DNA of 24,227 nucleotides from positions 1 through 24,227 of the forward strand of contig DNUE01000051.1 of NCBI GenBank assembly GCA_003508005.1, written 5' to 3'. Position 1 is the first letter of the stretch. Every line of letters starts with the position of its first letter. A program made the position numbers and the translations under genes. Positions 20,943 through 24,227 of this stretch are shown here, one piece after another. Under the pieces are notes generated by a model. It was given only the letters and a program-made list of their open reading frames with translations. It was not told where the DNA came from and searched no databases. This DNA is from Desulfobulbaceae bacterium (lineage in GTDB: Bacteria; Desulfobacterota; Desulfobulbia; Desulfobulbales; Desulfobulbaceae).

Positions 20943-22064
20943 TTATACCATCGTCGCCAGGGTTTTGCGGAAGCGCGTTAGGGACAGGGCGAAGAGAATC
21001 ATTCCGATCACGGTCAGGCTGATAAACTGTGGCCAGACAACCTCAAAACCTGCACCACGGAACAAAATGGCCTGGCCCAGCATGACGAAGTGAGTGTTCG
21101 GCGCCGCAAGCATGATAATCTGAACGAAGTCGGGCATGCTCTCCCGGGGAGTGGTGCCGCCAGAGAGGACTTGGAGCGGCAGCAGGATCAGCATCATCAG
21201 CAGGCCGAATTGCGGCATCGAGCGGGCCAGGGTGCCGAGGAAGATGCCCAGGGAGGTGGTGGCGAACAGATGCAGCATCGTGCCGGCAAGAAATAACGGG
21301 ATAGAACCTTGTATAGGGATCGATAGCGCTCCCTGAATGACAAAGAGCAGTGAACAGACCGAGCCAGCCAGAGACACCAGCGCCATGGCCCACACTTTGC
21401 CGGCCATGATCTCGAAGGGGGTGACAGGCATTACCAACAGATGCTCCACCGTGCCATGCTCCCGTTCGCGGATAAGCGCGGCACCAGTGAGGATGAGGGA
21501 GAGCATGGTAATATTGTTGATGAGTTCACTGATCGCCCCAAACCAGGTTTTGTTCAACTCCGGGTTGAAGCGGACCCTCAGGGCCAGATCCACGGGAGAC
21601 GTTGCGTTCGACCGGTATCCCTGCAGAAAGGCGCCCACCTCGCTGCCGATAATGGATTGGACGTAGCTGTTGCCGGTAAAGGCCTGACTCATCCTGGTGG
21701 CATCGATATTGAGCTGGATGACGGGACTGCGTCCGGCCAGCACATCACGCTGGAAATGAGGAGGGATGTTGAGGGCAAAGGTGTCCAGACCGGCATCCAT
21801 CCGTGCATCCATCTCGGCCTGGGTGATCATTGCTGGTGGTGTGAAATACGGCGGATAGAAGGCGTCAATAATCCGCATGGAGAGCTGAGAGCGGTCCTCA
21901 TCGACAATGGAGATCGGCGCTTTATGCAGGGTCTCCGGCATGGCAGTAGCGGCGCTGTAGATGGAGACGCTGAAGGCGTAGACGATAAACACAAGCATCA
22001 CCGGGTCGCGTAGCAGGCTGCGCAGCTCCTTGATACCGAGATGAAGGATATTGGCCGGCCGCAT
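20943..22064 (-). CDS. yhhJ: ABC-2 type transporter permease (YhhJ-like)
   Basis: The 373-aa protein has one N-terminal membrane segment (about 22-40, VMLVFIVYAFSVSIYSAA), a roughly 140-residue extracytoplasmic domain, and five C-terminal membrane segments after a typical REREHGTVEHLLVMPVTPFEIM motif (about 198-219), the coupling region of ABC-2 exporters. Length matches Escherichia coli YhhJ as I recall. It starts one base after the stop of the ATPase-permease gene (22066), so the two are cotranscribed and coupled. In the known gene order a HlyD-type membrane-fusion protein comes first; it would lie beyond the right edge. It probably exports a drug or other hydrophobic molecule. Confidence 0.9.
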   Translation of the reverse strand: MRPANILHLGIKELRSLLRDPVMLVFIVYAFSVSIYSAATAMPETLHKAPISIVDEDRSQLSMRIIDAFYPPYFTPPAMITQAEMDARMDAGLDTFALNIPPHFQRDVLAGRSPVIQLNIDATRMSQAFTGNSYVQSIIGSEVGAFLQGYRSNATSPVDLALRVRFNPELNKTWFGAISELINNITMLSLILTGAALIREREHGTVEHLLVMPVTPFEIMAGKVWAMALVSLAGSVCSLLFVIQGALSIPIQGSIPLFLAGTMLHLFATTSLGIFLGTLARSMPQFGLLMMLILLPLQVLSGGTTPRESMPDFVQIIMLAAPNTHFVMLGQAILFRGAGFEVVWPQFISLTVIGMILFALSLTRFRKTLATMV

Positions 22065-22065
22065 G

Positions 22066-24227
22066 TCAGCGCTCCTGTTTCCTGAGCAAAGCAGCGCCCA
22101 GAACTGTCAAAAGGGGCACGGCCACCAGCAGAGGAATAAACGAGGCCTGGAGATCATGGAACCCGAGCCCCTTGGAAAAGGTACCGCGGGCTATGTTGAG
22201 AAAGTGAGTGGTCGGATAAATCTGACCAAAAGCGGCGCCAACCCCCGTCAAGGAAGAAACCGGGTCGATCATCCCCGAGAACTGCACCGCCGGCAGAATT
22301 GTTAGAACAGCGGTACCGAACAAGGCGGCGACCTGGCTGCGCATGAAGGTGGAGATCACCAGCCCGAGGGAAGTGGCCACAATGACATAGAGCAGAGCTG
22401 CCCAGGCAAGGGTATGGAAACTCCCCTTGACTGGCACCTCGAACAGGACGACAGCCATTGCGGTCAGCATCAGAAAGTTGATCATGGCCATCAGAATGTA
22501 AGGTAGCTGTTTGCCGAGCAGGAATTCCAGTCGCGTCACGGGGGTGACATAGAGGTTGACGATTGAACCCAGCTCCTTCTCCCGTACCACCGACAATGCA
22601 CTCAAGATCGCTGGAATCAACATCAACAGAATCGGGATAACCGCCGGGACCATGGCCGGAAGGCTCTTGACATCCGGGTTGTAGCGAAAGCGGGTCTCGA
22701 TGATGGCCGCTCCCGCGGTTGCCATGGCGCCGGAGGTCTGTCGCGCCTGGGCAGTCAGCCAGTGGGTATGCATTCCCTGGACATATCCGCGCGCCGTCTC
22801 GGCGCGGGTAGGCATGGCACCGTCGATCCAGGCGCCGACGCTGACCGGCGTCCCGCGGTGGATATCACGGGCGAAGCCGGGTGGGATCTCGATGCCGAGG
22901 CTGATCTCGCCGGCACGCATACGCCGATCGAGGTCGGCATCGTCCACCAGGGGCAGTCGCTCGCTGAAATAGCGCGAGCCGGCGAGGTTGAGGATATAGT
23001 CGCTGCTGAGGGCGGTCCGGTCCCGGTCAAGGACGGCAAAGGTGAGATTCTCCACATCCATGGTGATGCCGTAGCCCAACACGAGCATCAGGAGTACGCT
23101 TCCCAGCAAGGCAAGGGTCAGACGGATCGGATCGCGGCGCAGTTCCAGCCCTTCCCGCCGGGAATAGCTGAACAGACGGCGCAGGCTGAACAACTCCCCC
23201 CGCGTGGCCAAGGCCTGATCCCCGGCCCGCACGGGAACGGCGGCCGTCTGCCCAGCCGCCGCCGAAGGCTTATCCTCATCTTTATCGGCCGCCTCTTCAA
23301 GGTAGCTGATGAACGCCTCCTCGAGGGTTTTCACCCCGCACTTATCGATCAGCGCCCCCGGCGAGTCGCTGACCAGCACCCGACCCGCATGCATCAGCGA
23401 GATCCGGTCGCAGCGCTCTGCTTCGTTCATGAAATGGGTGGAGATGAAAATGGTCACCTTGTCCCGGCGCGCCAACTCGATCATGATCCGCCAGAAGCCG
23501 TCGCGTGCCACCGGGTCCACCCCCGAGGTCGGCTCGTCGAGAATCAGCATCTCCGGCCCGTGAATCATGGCCACGGCCAGGGAGAGCCGCTGCCTCTGGC
23601 CAAGCGGCAGGGCTTCGGGCAGGCTATCCATGACTTCACTGAGCCCGAAACGGTGGGCCATCTTCTCTGCCCTTGCCGGGATCTGCTTTTCCGGCATTCC
23701 GAAGAGACGTGCGTGAAGCACCAGGTTTTGCCGCACCGTCAACTCGCCGTACAAGGAAAAGGACTGGGTCATGTAGCCGACCCTCCGTCGGGTGTCGATA
23801 TCATGGGGATCCACCGGGCGGCCGAACAGCCAGGAATTCCCCCCGCTGGGAAGCAACAGGCCGGTGAGCATCTTCATGGTGGTGGTCTTGCCGCAGCCGT
23901 TGGAACCAAGGAATCCGAAGATCTCTCCCTGTCCGATGCGGAAGCTCACATGATCGACGGCAGTGAAATCGCCGAAGCGCATGGTCAGGTCGTGGGCCTC
24001 GATGGCGGCTTCTCCGGTTTCGTCGGTCTGGCGAGGCGGGATGATGACCGGTTGGTAGCCGTCGCGCTGGGACTGCGGCAGGAGGGCGATGAACGCCTCT
24101 TCCAGAGAGTTGGCGCCGGTCTGGGCCAGAATCTCCGGCGGAGTGCCGGTGACGAGCACCCGCCCGCCGTTCATGGCCACCAGCCAGTCTAAGCAGGCGG
24201 CCTCCTCCATGTAGGCGGTGGCCACCA
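22066..24227 (-). CDS. rbbA: RbbA-type ATPase-permease fusion (two ABC domains plus ABC-2 permease), 5' end outside the window
   Basis: At least 719 residues are seen. The frame begins inside the first ABC domain at its H-loop (ATAYMEEAACLDW), so the true start lies beyond the right edge. A second complete ABC domain follows (75-310 in the visible part): Walker A GSNGCGKT (107-114), Q-loop Q154, signature LPLGQRQRL in place of LSGGQ, Walker B LILDEPTSG (227-235), H264 in ISTHFMNEAE. After a charged, alanine-rich linker (310-345) comes a six-helix ABC-2 permease with the coupling motif VVREKELGSIVNLYVTPVTR. The layout is that of RbbA/YhiH, named for ribosome association in E. coli, although the permease and partner YhhJ argue for export. 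Confidence 0.9.
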   Translation of the reverse strand, partial: VATAYMEEAACLDWLVAMNGGRVLVTGTPPEILAQTGANSLEEAFIALLPQSQRDGYQPVIIPPRQTDETGEAAIEAHDLTMRFGDFTAVDHVSFRIGQGEIFGFLGSNGCGKTTTMKMLTGLLLPSGGNSWLFGRPVDPHDIDTRRRVGYMTQSFSLYGELTVRQNLVLHARLFGMPEKQIPARAEKMAHRFGLSEVMDSLPEALPLGQRQRLSLAVAMIHGPEMLILDEPTSGVDPVARDGFWRIMIELARRDKVTIFISTHFMNEAERCDRISLMHAGRVLVSDSPGALIDKCGVKTLEEAFISYLEEAADKDEDKPSAAAGQTAAVPVRAGDQALATRGELFSLRRLFSYSRREGLELRRDPIRLTLALLGSVLLMLVLGYGITMDVENLTFAVLDRDRTALSSDYILNLAGSRYFSERLPLVDDADLDRRMRAGEISLGIEIPPGFARDIHRGTPVSVGAWIDGAMPTRAETARGYVQGMHTHWLTAQARQTSGAMATAGAAIIETRFRYNPDVKSLPAMVPAVIPILLMLIPAILSALSVVREKELGSIVNLYVTPVTRLEFLLGKQLPYILMAMINFLMLTAMAVVLFEVPVKGSFHTLAWAALLYVIVATSLGLVISTFMRSQVAALFGTAVLTILPAVQFSGMIDPVSSLTGVGAAFGQIYPTTHFLNIARGTFSKGLGFHDLQASFIPLLVAVPLLTVLGAALLRKQER

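Noticed and set aside
22762..24192. 476-codon open frame on the plus strand
   Set aside because: It lies antisense to the RbbA-type gene, whose motifs are all intact, and its product is compositionally odd (rich in H, G, R).

Overview
The window (about 24.2 kb, GC-rich, densely coding) looks like chromosomal DNA of a strictly anaerobic Desulfobacterota (deltaproteobacterial) organism, most likely close to the Desulfobulbales. That placement is inference. It rests on the hgcAB mercury-methylation pair, the many stand-alone receiver proteins beside PAS/sigma-54 regulators and a NifX/NafY-like protein, a TRAP transporter, and the general style of the proteins. No rRNA, tRNA, CRISPR array or intact insertion sequence was found.

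Positions 1-7510, all minus strand, form a signalling island. In transcription order it holds a PAS-AAA-Fis sigma-54 activator (7510-6101), a NifX/NafY-like small protein (6031-5690), a membrane sensor histidine kinase (5566-3818), a single-domain receiver (3800-3390) overlapping by 4 nt a small kinase with a degenerate ATP-binding domain (3393-2707), and then a second transcription unit behind a near-consensus -24/-12 promoter (2434-2420). That unit encodes a 96-aa two-repeat protein, a degenerate receiver, two canonical receivers and a CBS-domain protein cut by the window edge. None of the receivers has a DNA-binding output domain. Three of the proteins share the same short helical repeat.

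Positions 7825-11328 hold a nitroreductase-family protein (minus), then YceH, a tRNA-dihydrouridine synthase and an MFS transporter (plus). Positions 11359-12861 (minus) hold hgcB and hgcA, the two proteins needed to make methylmercury. The hgcA frame seems to run through an in-frame TGA at 12741-12739. A SECIS-like hairpin follows that TGA, and conserved coding sequence lies between it and the first ATG/GTG/TTG, so HgcA here may be a selenoprotein. This is the most striking signal in the window; a rare CTG start at 12702 is the main competing reading.

Positions 13008-13463 encode a tandem ACT-domain protein. It is divergent from a complete TRAP transporter, dctP-dctQ-dctM (13638-16580), which has a strong terminator-like hairpin after dctP. 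Positions 17032-20345 form an RNA-metabolism block: DEAD-box helicase, RRM protein, a 53-aa highly charged protein with a TTG start, and a second DEAD-box helicase, the first with a long structured leader. Positions 20346-20942 hold no intact gene but contain a terminator-like hairpin, a short MITE/REP-like repeat and what looks like the wreck of an LpxR-type outer-membrane lipid A deacylase gene. Positions 20943-24227 (minus) carry a YhhJ-type permease and the C-terminal three-quarters of an RbbA-type ATPase-permease fusion that continues beyond the window.
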